From Metabacillus sp. KUDC1714 (GTDB taxonomy: Bacteria; Bacillota; Bacilli; Bacillales; Bacillaceae), in the NCBI RefSeq assembly GCF_014217835.1, contig NZ_CP055263.1, positions 3,723,501 to 3,787,500 on the forward strand: a stretch of 64,000 nt of DNA. Reading direction: 5' to 3'. The notes beneath the pieces were generated by a model. That model did not search any database. It had not been told where the DNA came from and saw only the letters and a list, made by a program, of their open reading frames with translations. A program made the position numbers and the translations under genes. Below, one piece after another: positions 26,593 through 36,959 of the stretch (position 1 is its first letter; each line of letters begins with the position of its first letter).

Positions 26593-27321
26593 ATGACAGT
26601 CTTTAAAAAACAAGATATTCTCACCATTCTTACTCATATAAGCCGCAAAGACATGAATAGGATGGAATTGCTACATATTCTTAGTGACGAAATTCAAAAT
26701 GTGAATCATGTAATTGATCATTTGCTTAATGAAGAATTGCTCCGCAGCAAGGAAGGGATGTTATCACTTTCAGAAAAAGGTTTAAAAAAAGCCCGCCACC
26801 TCTATGAAAAGCCTCCACACTTAAGAGAAAAAATTAAAACAAAATTCTCAAAACGAAGAGGTCTTATTCAACTAGCAATCCTCCAGCTTCTTAAGGAAGA
26901 GCCAAGACATGGGTATCAGGTAATGAAGCTATTGGAAGAGAGAAGTGATGGTTTGTATACTCCTAGTGCTGGGACGATCTATCCTGCTTTACAAGATTTG
27001 CTTGATAAAGACTTGATTTCAGTTGATGAGCAAGCGGACAAAAAAGTGTACACCTTAAATAATGTCGGTGTGGAGTTTCTTTCAGACATTATTCATGATG
27101 AGGATGATGTTTTTTGGGAGGAATGGCGCGTCCGTTTAATGTGGAAGCAATCAAAGGAAGCGGCATTAGTACGGGAAGAGATGGAGAAGTTCCAATTAGA
27201 GTTCCAGTTTGCGATGAAGAATGTATTGCATGATCCGTCACTTGCACTTGAGCTTGTGTCAATTATTAAAAATGGACGGAATGAGTTGATTAACTGGTCT
27301 GAAAAGCAGGGAAGGAAATAA
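26593..27321 (+). CDS. PadR-family regulator with N-terminal extension
   Basis: A 242-residue regulator. The PadR winged helix occupies about residues 91-165 (QLAILQLLKEEPRHGYQVMK, then TPSAGTIYPALQDLLDKDLI), followed by a C-terminal helical dimerisation segment. The first 85 residues look like a second degenerate winged helix (ILTHISRKDMNRMELLHILS, ending LSEKGLKKARHL). The ATG at 26593 follows TTGGAGG. It lies 25 bases before two ABC exporter genes, the usual arrangement for PadR control of multidrug efflux. Confidence 0.88.
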   Translation: MTVFKKQDILTILTHISRKDMNRMELLHILSDEIQNVNHVIDHLLNEELLRSKEGMLSLSEKGLKKARHLYEKPPHLREKIKTKFSKRRGLIQLAILQLLKEEPRHGYQVMKLLEERSDGLYTPSAGTIYPALQDLLDKDLISVDEQADKKVYTLNNVGVEFLSDIIHDEDDVFWEEWRVRLMWKQSKEAALVREEMEKFQLEFQFAMKNVLHDPSLALELVSIIKNGRNELINWSEKQGRK

Positions 27322-27346
27322 CCAAGTACAGATAGGAGTTTGATAA

Positions 27347-29089
27347 ATGAAATCCATTAGGAAGTTGTTATTATACACAGAGCCCTATAAGTTTTTTATT
27401 GTACTTGCACCGTTATTAATGGCGTTAGAGGTAACGATGGATCTCTTACAACCATTGATTATGCAAAAAATAATAGATAACGGGATAGCAAATGATGATA
27501 TGACATATGTCGTACAAATGGGACTATTTATGATTGCTGCTGCAATTATTGGGCTAGCTGGTGGGGTAGGATGTACGATTTACAGTACAAAAGCAGCCGT
27601 GAATTTTGCAACAGATATAAGGCGTGATGTGTTTAAAAAGGTAGAAGATTTTTCAAGTGGAAATTGTGACTCGTTTGGCGCTGGAAAACTAATTACGATC
27701 GTGACAAGTGATATTTCATTGGTTCAAACAGCGTTAATGATGACATTGCGAGTATTTGTAAGAGGTCCGCTTCTTTTTATCGGTAGCATTATTATTGTCT
27801 TTTTTCAGGCTAGAGAGCTGTTTCCGCTTTTATTTTTCCTAATCCCTATTTTGTTATTTTTCATTATTGTTCTGTCAAGAAAAGCAGGTGTATGGTTTAA
27901 ACGAGTACAAGAAGGAATCGACCAGCTAAATACGAAACTACAGGAAAGCATTGCTGGGATAAGAGTTGTAAAAGCGTTTGTGCGTAAGGATTATGAGATT
28001 GGCCTGTTTAAGAAGGTAAATGATTCGTTAACGAAAACGACGATGACAGCTGATCAGATTATTACGATCCTGATGCCGATTTTATTGTTTGTGATTAATT
28101 GTGGAATTGTTATTGCACTCATACTTGGAGTGATACGTGTGGAAGAAGGATCAATCCAGGTTGGGATGATTCTTGCATTTATCAACTATTTAAATATTAT
28201 ATTAATGGCGTTAATGTCGAGCAGTATGGTTCTTATGCAATTAATGCGCGCATTTCCATCAGCCGACAGGATCCAACAGGTATTAGAAACAAAAAATGAG
28301 ATTGAAAGGTTCGAAGATTTGCGGCAGGTTACTTCTGTTGAGGGAGATATAGAGTTTAAGGATGTATCTTTTTCCTATAGTAAAAATGGTGAACACGTGC
28401 TAAAACACCTCTCATTTACTGTCGCCAAAGGAGAAAAAATTGGCATAATTGGACCAACGGGAAGTGGGAAAACGACGCTAGCAAAGCTTTTGCCAAGATT
28501 GTACGATGTTGGCCAAGGAGAAATTCTCATTGATGGCGTTAATCTGAAGAATCTCAATCTAGAATCCCTTCGTTCGTCGATTGGCTATATTACACAAAAG
28601 CCGATCTTATTTTCTGGTAGTATCGAAACCAATCTTAAATATGGTAAAACTTCAGCAACTAATGAAGAGCTTAAAAATGCAGCTAAACATGCTTGTGCTA
28701 CAGAGTTTATCGAGGGGTTTGAGGACAAATATGCCCATCAACTAACCCAAGGAGCGACAAACCTGTCAGGAGGTCAAAAGCAACGATTATCGATTGCGAG
28801 AGCCTTTATTAGAAAACCATCAATCCTAATTTTAGATGATGCTACATCAGCAGTTGATGCTCGATCAGAGGCAACCATTCTACAAGCCTTGGAATCTGAT
28901 TTTCATAACACAACCACATTTGTGATTGCTTCGAAGATTTCATCGATTATTAAAGCAGATAAAATTCTTGTCATGGATGATGGAGAAATTATTGGCAATG
29001 GGACACATCAACAACTGCTTGAGAACTGTCCTTTATACCAAGAAATTTACAATACACAAGCTGAGAAAGGAGGGGTAGTTGTTGAGTAA
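27347..29089 (+). CDS. heterodimeric ABC exporter, subunit with degenerate ATPase site
   Basis: A 580-residue half-transporter: six transmembrane helices (residues about 15-310) fused to an ATPase domain. Walker A is GPTGSGKTT and the signature LSGGQ is normal, but Walker B reads ILILDDATSAVD with Asp in place of the catalytic Glu, and the H-loop reads VIASKISS without His. Such subunits pair with a complementary partner, as in BmrCD or TM287/288. It resembles B. subtilis YfiB/YheI-type exporters. It overlaps the partner gene by 8 bases. Drug or lipid efflux is likely. Confidence 0.9.
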   Translation: MKSIRKLLLYTEPYKFFIVLAPLLMALEVTMDLLQPLIMQKIIDNGIANDDMTYVVQMGLFMIAAAIIGLAGGVGCTIYSTKAAVNFATDIRRDVFKKVEDFSSGNCDSFGAGKLITIVTSDISLVQTALMMTLRVFVRGPLLFIGSIIIVFFQARELFPLLFFLIPILLFFIIVLSRKAGVWFKRVQEGIDQLNTKLQESIAGIRVVKAFVRKDYEIGLFKKVNDSLTKTTMTADQIITILMPILLFVINCGIVIALILGVIRVEEGSIQVGMILAFINYLNIILMALMSSSMVLMQLMRAFPSADRIQQVLETKNEIERFEDLRQVTSVEGDIEFKDVSFSYSKNGEHVLKHLSFTVAKGEKIGIIGPTGSGKTTLAKLLPRLYDVGQGEILIDGVNLKNLNLESLRSSIGYITQKPILFSGSIETNLKYGKTSATNEELKNAAKHACATEFIEGFEDKYAHQLTQGATNLSGGQKQRLSIARAFIRKPSILILDDATSAVDARSEATILQALESDFHNTTTFVIASKISSIIKADKILVMDDGEIIGNGTHQQLLENCPLYQEIYNTQAEKGGVVVE

Positions 29090-30905
29090 TCAAACCAATA
29101 GTGTAACCAAAATGCAGCAATTAACAGGTGGGGGAGGTCCAAAAGGAAGAATACCTGGTCCACCGGTTAAAACAAAGGATCCGAAGGGGACCTTGCTTCG
29201 AATTTGGAACTATATGGAGAGACAAAAGACTGGTTTGTTGTTATCAACACTATTTGTCATCCTTTCTTCTTTATTAAGTTTACTAGGTCCATATTATATT
29301 GGGGTGATCATTGACCACTATATTATTCCCAAGGATGTGTCTGGTACGATCAGAATGGCTGGTCTACTGCTTGGGATTTATTTTTTTACATCCCTTTTTA
29401 CTTGGCTACAGGCCTATATAATGGTTAATGTTTCATTAAAAACGATAGGTTCCCTTCGTGAGGATTTGTTTACAAAGCTTCAGACACTATCCTTACATTT
29501 TTTCGATCGCCATAAGCATGGGGATCTAATGAGTCGATTCACGAATGATATTGAAAGCCTTAATCAAGCGCTAAGTCAAAGCGTCATCCAGATCATTTCA
29601 TCGATTTTAACTGTTATAGGTGTGACGATTGCTATGTTTTCCTTGAACTGGGTCTTAGCAATTGTATCCTTTATAACAATTCCCCTGATGCTTTTTGTGA
29701 CGAAAAAAATCGTTAGTATAAGTCGGAAGAACTTTTCAAAACGACAAAAGGATATGGGGGAACTAAATGGATTTATTGAAGAATCAATTAGTGGTGGAGA
29801 GGTTATTACGCTGTTCGGTAAGGAGGATGATACGTTTTCTGAATTTCATGTGGTCAATGAACGACTACGTCAATCTGCGATGCGCGCGGACATGTTCTCA
29901 GGATTTCTTGGTCCGTCAAATAACTTTCTCAGCAACTTAGGTTTAGGGCTAGTGATTGGTGTGGGAGCGATTATGGCGTTAAAAGGAATGACAACCGTTG
30001 GAATCATTGCTTCATTTGTAACGTATTCACGGCAATTTTCAAGACCGATTAACCAGATGTCAACCTTACTTAATGCGATTCAAGCAGCACTAGCTGGAGC
30101 TGAACGTGTTTTTGAAACGATGGATGAAGTGCCTGACTTAAAAGATAAAAAAAATGCTATCTCTATAAGCAAGTTTCTAGGGGATATCGAGTTTTCGGAT
30201 GTTGAATTTAGCTACGACAATGAAAAAAAGATTCTTAAAAATATTGATTTTTCAGCTAGTGCCGGTGAGATGATAGCCTTAGTCGGGCCAACTGGCTCTG
30301 GGAAAACAACGATCATTAATTTACTTATGCGTTTTTACGATAACGATTCAGGTGAAATTCTTATAGACGGCAAAAATAGTAGGGATTATAAACTAAGAGA
30401 TTTACGAAAAAGAATCGGAATTGTGCTACAGGATCCGTATTTATTTTCTGGAACAGTCATGGAAAATATCCGTTATGGCAGACTTGATGCAACCGATGAA
30501 GAAATTATTCAAGCTGCCAAAACAGCATCTGCTCATGGGTTTATTAAGCATTTGCCAGCGCAATACCACACAATGATTACTGCTGGTGGATCCAATATAA
30601 GTCAAGGGCAAAAACAACTGCTATCAATCGCAAGAGCAATCCTAGCAGATGCCGATATTCTAATTCTAGATGAGGCAACATCTAATATCGATACGCGAAC
30701 TGAGGTTGAAATTCAAAAGGGACTTCGCAATCTAACAAAAGGAAAAACCAGCTTTGTTATTGCTCATCGATTGAGAACAATCGAGCGTGCGGATCAAATT
30801 TTAGTCATTAAAGATGGGGAATTAATTGAGCAAGGAAATCATGCAGATTTATTAAAACAACGTGGATTTTATTATGATCTTTACGCAAATCAGCTTAGTA
30901 TTTAG
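29082..30905 (+). CDS. heterodimeric ABC exporter, catalytic subunit
   Basis: A 607-residue half-transporter with a Gly/Pro-rich N-terminus, six transmembrane helices and an ATPase domain. Walker A GPTGSGKTT, Walker B ILILDEATSNID with the catalytic Glu, and H-loop VIAHRLRT are intact, while the signature reads NISQGQ. This is complementary to the upstream subunit, so the dimer has one consensus and one degenerate ATP site. The TTG at 29082 follows AAAGGAGGGG with 6 bases of spacing. It is the last gene of the padR operon before the monooxygenase-like gene. Confidence 0.9.
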   Translation: MSNQTNSVTKMQQLTGGGGPKGRIPGPPVKTKDPKGTLLRIWNYMERQKTGLLLSTLFVILSSLLSLLGPYYIGVIIDHYIIPKDVSGTIRMAGLLLGIYFFTSLFTWLQAYIMVNVSLKTIGSLREDLFTKLQTLSLHFFDRHKHGDLMSRFTNDIESLNQALSQSVIQIISSILTVIGVTIAMFSLNWVLAIVSFITIPLMLFVTKKIVSISRKNFSKRQKDMGELNGFIEESISGGEVITLFGKEDDTFSEFHVVNERLRQSAMRADMFSGFLGPSNNFLSNLGLGLVIGVGAIMALKGMTTVGIIASFVTYSRQFSRPINQMSTLLNAIQAALAGAERVFETMDEVPDLKDKKNAISISKFLGDIEFSDVEFSYDNEKKILKNIDFSASAGEMIALVGPTGSGKTTIINLLMRFYDNDSGEILIDGKNSRDYKLRDLRKRIGIVLQDPYLFSGTVMENIRYGRLDATDEEIIQAAKTASAHGFIKHLPAQYHTMITAGGSNISQGQKQLLSIARAILADADILILDEATSNIDTRTEVEIQKGLRNLTKGKTSFVIAHRLRTIERADQILVIKDGELIEQGNHADLLKQRGFYYDLYANQLSI

Positions 30906-31024
30906 ATTAATAACAAATATGGATTTACGACCGAAAAATAAGCATATTTACTAACGAACAAGAAATTATTTTGCAAAACAAGTAAATGACAAACTACAAT
31001 ATATAATTTGAAAGGATGATACAA

Positions 31025-31354
31025 ATGTTTGTAAACACAGCAACCTTTGAAATTGAAAAAGCGTACGAGGAGCGTCTTGTAAATAAGCGTAAAAAAGACA
31101 AAGCACAGATAGAGGAGGCGAAAGGAATCCTTTCCTTTGAATGCTGGCGTAGAGAAAACAAAGACACAGTTGAATTTGTCTATGTATCAAAATGGGAATC
31201 ACAAGCTGCCTTCAAAGCATGGATTTCAAGAGATGAACATGTTAACGAGCATAAGGAAATGAACAAGCGAAAAAAAGACAATGAGGAAAAAGAGCAAGTG
31301 AAAATGAAAAAGACTTTACGAGCATTTGAGCTTTATGATAGCTCTGATAATTAA
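31025..31354 (+). CDS. antibiotic-biosynthesis-monooxygenase fold protein (IsdG/HmoA-like)
   Basis: A 109-residue ABM-domain protein. An Asn at residue 4 (MFVNTATFEI), Trp in SKWESQAAFKAW and His in DEHVNEHKEM align with the Asn-Trp-His set of IsdG-type haem-degrading monooxygenases, and the size matches B. subtilis HmoA. Haem degradation with iron release is the likely role but not certain. The ATG at 31025 follows AAAGG with a 11-base gap; an ATG at 31016 is too close to it. Confidence 0.7.
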   Translation: MFVNTATFEIEKAYEERLVNKRKKDKAQIEEAKGILSFECWRRENKDTVEFVYVSKWESQAAFKAWISRDEHVNEHKEMNKRKKDNEEKEQVKMKKTLRAFELYDSSDN

Positions 31355-31370
31355 ATGAAGGTTGTGCTTT

Positions 31371-31402
31371 ACGGTGTTGCTTTTTAGAGCAATGCCGTTT
31401 TT
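31371..31402 (+). terminator. terminator after the monooxygenase gene
   Basis: ACGGTGTTGCT pairs with AGCAATGCCGT (two wobble pairs) over a 6-base loop, followed by T6. The rest of the gap to 31748 is AT-rich and holds only the cre-like site at 31640. Confidence 0.8.
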
Positions 31403-31639
31403 TAATTATAGGATAAACATTAACTATTTGTTTTCTTAAAATAGAAAAATTAACTAAAAGGGAAAACTTTAGTAAATTAATGGATTGCCATTTCTTACGT
31501 GGTATGGAAAATTAGGTGAGGTAATTTTAGAAAAAGTTTACTAATGTTTTTTGTAATTATTCTTATAATATTAAATATATTACTATAAACCTTTGTTGTA
31601 TTACGGTAAATTAATTATTAAAATTATAAAAAAATATGT

Positions 31640-31653
31640 TGAAAGCGCTTTAA
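31640..31653 (+). promoter_or_regulatory. cre-like site upstream of melR
   Basis: TGAAAGCGCTTTAA matches the CcpA consensus TGWAANCGNTNWCA except at position 13. It lies 96 bases before melR. Catabolite repression of a galactoside operon would be expected. Confidence 0.5.
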
Positions 31654-31721
31654 TAATTTGATAACCTTTAAATATAAAGTAAATATTTGGTGAAAAAATA
31701 CATGGCATTGCCTTTAAATAA

Positions 31722-32768
<1,047 letters not shown>

Positions 32769-32803
32769 GAAAGTAACATTAGAGCCTTTTTAGGAGGTGA
32801 TGT

Positions 32804-32881
32804 TTGGCGTTGAAAAAGTGTCATTTTACTAGTAAGCAAGGGGGATCCTGTCAACAGAAAAAAGAGATCAAGTGGTCATAG
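32804..32881 (+). CDS. possible 25-residue small protein or remnant
   Basis: A TTG start lies 6 bases behind a near-perfect AGGAGGTGAT ribosome binding site. The frame (MALKKCHFTSKQGGSCQQKK) is basic and Cys-containing and overlaps the next small frame by 10 bases. The strong binding site is the only support. Confidence 0.3.
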   Translation: MALKKCHFTSKQGGSCQQKKEIKWS

Positions 32882-32970
32882 AATACGAGAAAATCAATTT
32901 GGTAGAATTAACGCGATGGGGGCTGTTCTCCATTTTGATTATTTTTCGTCCTTCTGCTTTATATTTCTGA
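32872..32970 (+). CDS. possible 32-residue membrane peptide or remnant
   Basis: A GTG-started frame, with VELTRWGLFSILIIFRP as a hydrophobic core, overlaps the preceding small frame by 10 bases. It may be a translationally coupled small peptide, or both may be debris of one frameshifted gene. The gap from 32769 to 33128 otherwise contains only the melE promoter. Confidence 0.25.
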   Translation: MVIEYEKINLVELTRWGLFSILIIFRPSALYF

Positions 32971-33075
32971 AATCTTCTTCTTCAGCAACTCTGTGGGGAA
33001 CGAATTTAAGGTGGTGATGTACATACAAGGAGTAAGCAATGAACAGGTAACGTTTCTGTTTCACACTATAGTTAT

Positions 33076-33105
33076 TTAACATTAGATTGAATCGAATGCT
33101 ATATT
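33076..33105 (+). promoter_or_regulatory. candidate melE promoter
   Basis: TTAACA (33076-33081) and TATATT (33100-33105), 18 bases apart, 23 bases before the melE start codon. By eye only. Confidence 0.4.
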
Positions 33106-33128
33106 GAATTTAAATTGGGGGGAAATGT

Positions 33129-34454
33129 ATGAAGAAAACGAAACTTGCATTTTTATTTCTTGCTTTATTGCTAGTAATGGTACCAGTTCTACAAGGTTGT
33201 AGTGATTCTAGTAGTTCAAGTTCGACAGGTTCCGATTCAAAGGATTCAGGTGAAACAGTTAATTTAACGTTTTCTGCTTGGGGAAATCCAGCTGAAATCA
33301 AAGTATATCAAAAAGCTGTTGATGGCTTTATGAAAGAAAACCCAAATATCAAGGTAAAACTTGTACCAATCCCAAGTGATGGTTACATTCAAAAATTACA
33401 AACACAACTTCAAGGTAGTCAAGCTCCAGATGTTTTCTACGTCGGTGACGGTGATATTTCAAAAATCATTGAAACTGGTAAACTTGCTCCACTTGGTGAA
33501 TTCATGAATAGCTCTGAAAGCTATGCAAAACCTGATGAATTTGCTGAAGGTTTATGGGGTGCCGCAAAAAAGGATGACGAAATTTATGGGATTACAGTTG
33601 ATTGTAATCCAATGTTACTCTACTACAACAAAAAATTACTTTCAGAATTAGGTATTAAATCTCCACAAGAATATTTCGATGCAGGTGAATGGAATTTCGC
33701 AGCAATGGAAGAAGTAACAAGTCAGTTACGTGAAGGCGGAAAATATGGATTTATCGCTGATAATGGATGGGCTTCATTATTTAGCTGGATCTGGGCAAAT
33801 GGTGGAGAAATTTACAATAAGGAAACAGGCGAATTTGTATTAGATCAAAATGAAAAAGGTATGGAAGCAATGGAATTCCTTGCAAAAATGGTAAAAGATA
33901 AAAACTTTACGTATACTGGGTCCCTACCAAAAGGACAGGGGGCAGAGGCAATGTTTATGTCTGGACAAGTTGGTATGGTAGCTGCAGGTAGATGGTTTAC
34001 TCCTTTATTCAATGAAAACAAATCGTTAGAGTGGGATTATATTTCTTGGCCATCAAACACTGAAAATAAAACTGAGCCAGTAGGTATCCCAACTGCTTAT
34101 CTTGCTGCAAACAATGATTCAAAGCATAAAGAAGAAGCAATGAAGTTCGTAACATACTATACATCTAAAGTTGGCCAAGAAATGCGTCTAGCTGGTGTAG
34201 GTAATGCGATTCCATCAATTGGTGGTATTGACGAAGCTGTAACAGATTCGAAGGTTCCTGAACATGTTGACGTAATCATTCAAGCGCGTGAACAAGGTTT
34301 TGCAAATGCTATCCAATCGACAATTCCAGGATTAGATAAAGAGGTAAATGACATTATGGACTTAATGTATCTTGGAAAAGATGATGCGCAAACAACAGTG
34401 ACAAAATTAGCTGAAAAAGCAAACACAATGATTGCTGAGCATAAAGGTGAGTAA
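33129..34454 (+). CDS. melE: melibiose/raffinose-type ABC transporter substrate-binding lipoprotein
   Basis: A 441-residue family 1 solute-binding protein. The lipoprotein signal peptide ends in the lipobox LQGC (Cys24), followed by a Ser-rich linker and the domain beginning VNLTFSAWGNPAEI. It is bound to the outer face of the membrane and delivers an alpha-galactoside to the permeases encoded next. The ATG at 33129 follows GGGGGGA. A stem-loop lies between it and melD, which could raise the level of this protein relative to the permeases. Confidence 0.88.
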   Translation: MKKTKLAFLFLALLLVMVPVLQGCSDSSSSSSTGSDSKDSGETVNLTFSAWGNPAEIKVYQKAVDGFMKENPNIKVKLVPIPSDGYIQKLQTQLQGSQAPDVFYVGDGDISKIIETGKLAPLGEFMNSSESYAKPDEFAEGLWGAAKKDDEIYGITVDCNPMLLYYNKKLLSELGIKSPQEYFDAGEWNFAAMEEVTSQLREGGKYGFIADNGWASLFSWIWANGGEIYNKETGEFVLDQNEKGMEAMEFLAKMVKDKNFTYTGSLPKGQGAEAMFMSGQVGMVAAGRWFTPLFNENKSLEWDYISWPSNTENKTEPVGIPTAYLAANNDSKHKEEAMKFVTYYTSKVGQEMRLAGVGNAIPSIGGIDEAVTDSKVPEHVDVIIQAREQGFANAIQSTIPGLDKEVNDIMDLMYLGKDDAQTTVTKLAEKANTMIAEHKGE

Positions 34455-34470
34455 CTAATTCAGGTAAATA

Positions 34471-34508
34471 GGTGGAGATCGATGTTTAAATAGGCGCCTT
34501 TCTCCACC
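34471..34508 (+). promoter_or_regulatory. intercistronic hairpin melE-melD
   Basis: GGTGGAGA (34471-34478) pairs with TCTCCACC (34501-34508) over a 22-base loop. It lacks a T-run and resembles mRNA-stabilising or attenuating hairpins found after binding-protein genes. Equivalent hairpins occur at 48611 and 62031. Confidence 0.5.
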
Positions 34509-34536
34509 GCATCTATTACAGAAGAAGGTGAAATCA

Positions 34537-35409
34537 TTGGGAAAACGTCAAAATCTTTGGGGTTATACGTTTTTAGCTCCGCAATTAATTGGTTTACTAG
34601 CATTCTCTTTAATTCCAGTTCTTTTTACATTAGCTCTAAGCTTTATGAAATGGGATGGGTTTGGTGCAAAAGAATTCATTGGTCTCGCAAACTATATTGA
34701 TCAATTCACAGAACCTGATTTTTGGAAGGCATTAGTAAATACAGCTTATTATACGATTTTAGTTATTCCATTTAGTATTGGGATCTCTTTAGCCGTCGCG
34801 ATTGCCCTAAACAAAATTAAAGGGAAGGATTTTTATCGCCTGTTCTATTTCATGCCTGTTGTAACAAGCTCAGTATCAATCGGTGTGATTTGGATGTGGA
34901 TTTTAAACGGTGATTTCGGAATTTTGAACCAAGTTTTAGCTAACATTGGAATCGATGGACCGATGTGGTTAACGGATACAAAATGGGTGATGCCTTCAAT
35001 TGCCATATTAAGTATATGGTGGGGATTAGGTCATAATATGGTTATTTTCTTAGCTGGTCTTCAAGGAATTTCAAGGTCCTATTACGAAGCGGCAGATATT
35101 GATGGTGCAAATAAGTGGCAGCAATTCCGCCATATTACATTACCTTTATTATCACCAACCACTTTCTTTATTACAATCATGGCGATCATTTCTTCGTTCC
35201 AGGTGTTTGACCAAGCTTTCGTCATGACAAGTGGTGGACCGGCAAAATCGAGCTACACATTTGTCTATCATATTTATGAAGCTGCATTTGTAGACTTCAA
35301 AATGGGTGTAAGCTCTGCAGCTGCGATGATTCTTTTTGTTATTATCTTAATTTTCACATTAATCCAGTTTAAGATGTCGCAAAGGTGGGTTCATTATGAA
35401 GATCAGTGA
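34537..35409 (+). CDS. melD: sugar ABC transporter permease (MalF type)
   Basis: A 290-residue six-helix permease of the MalF/UgpA group. The cytoplasmic EAA loop is YYEAADIDGANKWQQFRHIT with the invariant Gly. It pairs with the next permease. The TTG at 34537 is chosen because GAAGGTG lies 6-7 bases upstream; the GTG at 34528 is inside that site. No ATPase gene is nearby, so a shared MsmX-type ATPase must energise it. Confidence 0.87.
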   Translation: MGKRQNLWGYTFLAPQLIGLLAFSLIPVLFTLALSFMKWDGFGAKEFIGLANYIDQFTEPDFWKALVNTAYYTILVIPFSIGISLAVAIALNKIKGKDFYRLFYFMPVVTSSVSIGVIWMWILNGDFGILNQVLANIGIDGPMWLTDTKWVMPSIAILSIWWGLGHNMVIFLAGLQGISRSYYEAADIDGANKWQQFRHITLPLLSPTTFFITIMAIISSFQVFDQAFVMTSGGPAKSSYTFVYHIYEAAFVDFKMGVSSAAAMILFVIILIFTLIQFKMSQRWVHYEDQ

Positions 35410-36283
35410 TGCTCAAACGAAAACGATCCCAAATCAACAAGTATCGATAAAGCTAGGGAAGAAAATAAAACCAACAAGAATTTTGCTTCATATTGTGTTA
35501 ATTTTCGGGGCATTTTTGATGGTAGCTCCATTTTTGTGGACAATAAGTAGTTCTCTTAAGGATATGTCACAAATTTTCCTTGTACCACCAAAATGGCTTC
35601 CAGATCCAGTAACATTTCAAAATTATCCTAACTCATTAACTGCGATGCCATTTGGAAAAGCATATTTTAATAGCTTTTATATAACAGGATTAGTCGTCTT
35701 TCTTAATATTCTAACATGCTCTATGGCTGCATATGCATTTGCAAAAATCCGTTTTTACGGCTCTAATGTTTTGTTCATTTTGTTTCTAGCAACAATGATG
35801 ATTCCTAAGCAGGTTACAATGGTTCCGCTTTATTTGATCATGGATAAGCTCGGATGGATTGATACTCACTTAGCGATCATCGTTCCTGCTGGTTTATTTA
35901 ATGCATTTGGAGTGTTTTTATTACGACAATTTATTAGAGGGATTCCAAATGAATTAGAGGAAGCAGCTGTGCTTGATGGAGCAAATCCATTACGGATTTA
36001 CTGGAGTGTTATATTACCATTAATTCGACCAGCATTAGCAGCATTCGGTATTTTTTCATTCATGGGTATATGGAATGGCTTCTTAGAACCATTAATTTAC
36101 CTGTCAACACCTGAAAAGTTTACTGTACCTTTATTATTAAACACGTTTAAAGGTCTTTACTTTACAGATTGGTCACTTATGATGGCAGGAACGACAATTT
36201 CTATTATTCCAGTAATTGTTGTGTATATCATTGCACAGAAACAAATCATTGAAGGTATCGCTTTAACTGGTTCGAAGGGTTAA
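35396..36283 (+). CDS. melC: sugar ABC transporter permease (MalG type)
   Basis: A 295-residue six-helix permease of the MalG/UgpE group with the EAA loop ELEEAAVLDGANPLRIYWSV. It overlaps the melD end by 14 bases, indicating translational coupling. The ATG at 35396 has AAAGGTGG 7 bases upstream. Together with MelD it forms the membrane channel for an alpha-galactoside. Confidence 0.87.
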   Translation: MKISDAQTKTIPNQQVSIKLGKKIKPTRILLHIVLIFGAFLMVAPFLWTISSSLKDMSQIFLVPPKWLPDPVTFQNYPNSLTAMPFGKAYFNSFYITGLVVFLNILTCSMAAYAFAKIRFYGSNVLFILFLATMMIPKQVTMVPLYLIMDKLGWIDTHLAIIVPAGLFNAFGVFLLRQFIRGIPNELEEAAVLDGANPLRIYWSVILPLIRPALAAFGIFSFMGIWNGFLEPLIYLSTPEKFTVPLLLNTFKGLYFTDWSLMMAGTTISIIPVIVVYIIAQKQIIEGIALTGSKG

Positions 36284-36313
36284 AAAGAACAAAAGTGGAA
36301 CGGGGTGGTTCGT

Positions 36314-36925
36314 GTGAATAAATTAATGTTATTTTTTGATTGGATCTATCGTTTACTCTACTTAAATGCTTTGTGGGTACTGTTTACTGTTGCAGGTTTG
36401 GTTGTTTTTGGACTATTCCCTTCCACTACTTCAATGTTTTATATTGCAAAAGAATGGTTAAACGGAAACAAAGATTTTCCCGTCTTTAAGACATTTTTCA
36501 CTAAATTCAAAGAAGAATTTGTAAGATCTGAAATAATAGGAGCGATTGTAGTAGGAATAGCCGTTTTACTTTATTTTGATCTTCAATTCTTCTTTCAAAA
36601 AGATGGAACAATCTTTTACATCTTAAGATATCTCATGCTAACTGTAGCGTTTTTATATGTAATGATTCTCGCATTTTTGTTTCCACTTTTTGTCCAAATG
36701 AAAATACCACTTGGAGAATTTTTTAAGAATGTCTTGTTTATTAGTATCACACGAATCCTACATAGTGTGATAATGGCAGCCGGGTGTTTCACAATATTTG
36801 TTGTTTTTGCAAAGTTCGCTGGGTTATTTATCTTCTTCTTTGGAAGCACTATTGCTTTCTGGTTAACTTGGAACGCGAAAATTGCATTAAACAAGATACA
36901 CCAAAAGCGGGAGATTTATCAATAA
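36314..36925 (+). CDS. DUF624/YesL-family membrane protein
   Basis: A 203-residue protein with about five transmembrane segments, starting MNKLMLFFDWIYRLLYLN, the typical DUF624 opening. DUF624 genes sit inside many sugar ABC operons of Firmicutes; their role is unknown. The GTG at 36314 follows GGGGTGG with 5 bases of spacing. It is not part of the B. subtilis mel operon, so its presence between melC and melA is a variation. Confidence 0.8.
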   Translation: MNKLMLFFDWIYRLLYLNALWVLFTVAGLVVFGLFPSTTSMFYIAKEWLNGNKDFPVFKTFFTKFKEEFVRSEIIGAIVVGIAVLLYFDLQFFFQKDGTIFYILRYLMLTVAFLYVMILAFLFPLFVQMKIPLGEFFKNVLFISITRILHSVIMAAGCFTIFVVFAKFAGLFIFFFGSTIAFWLTWNAKIALNKIHQKREIYQ

Positions 36926-36959
36926 GAATGTAAAATGAAAAATGGAAGGAAGATGAGCA

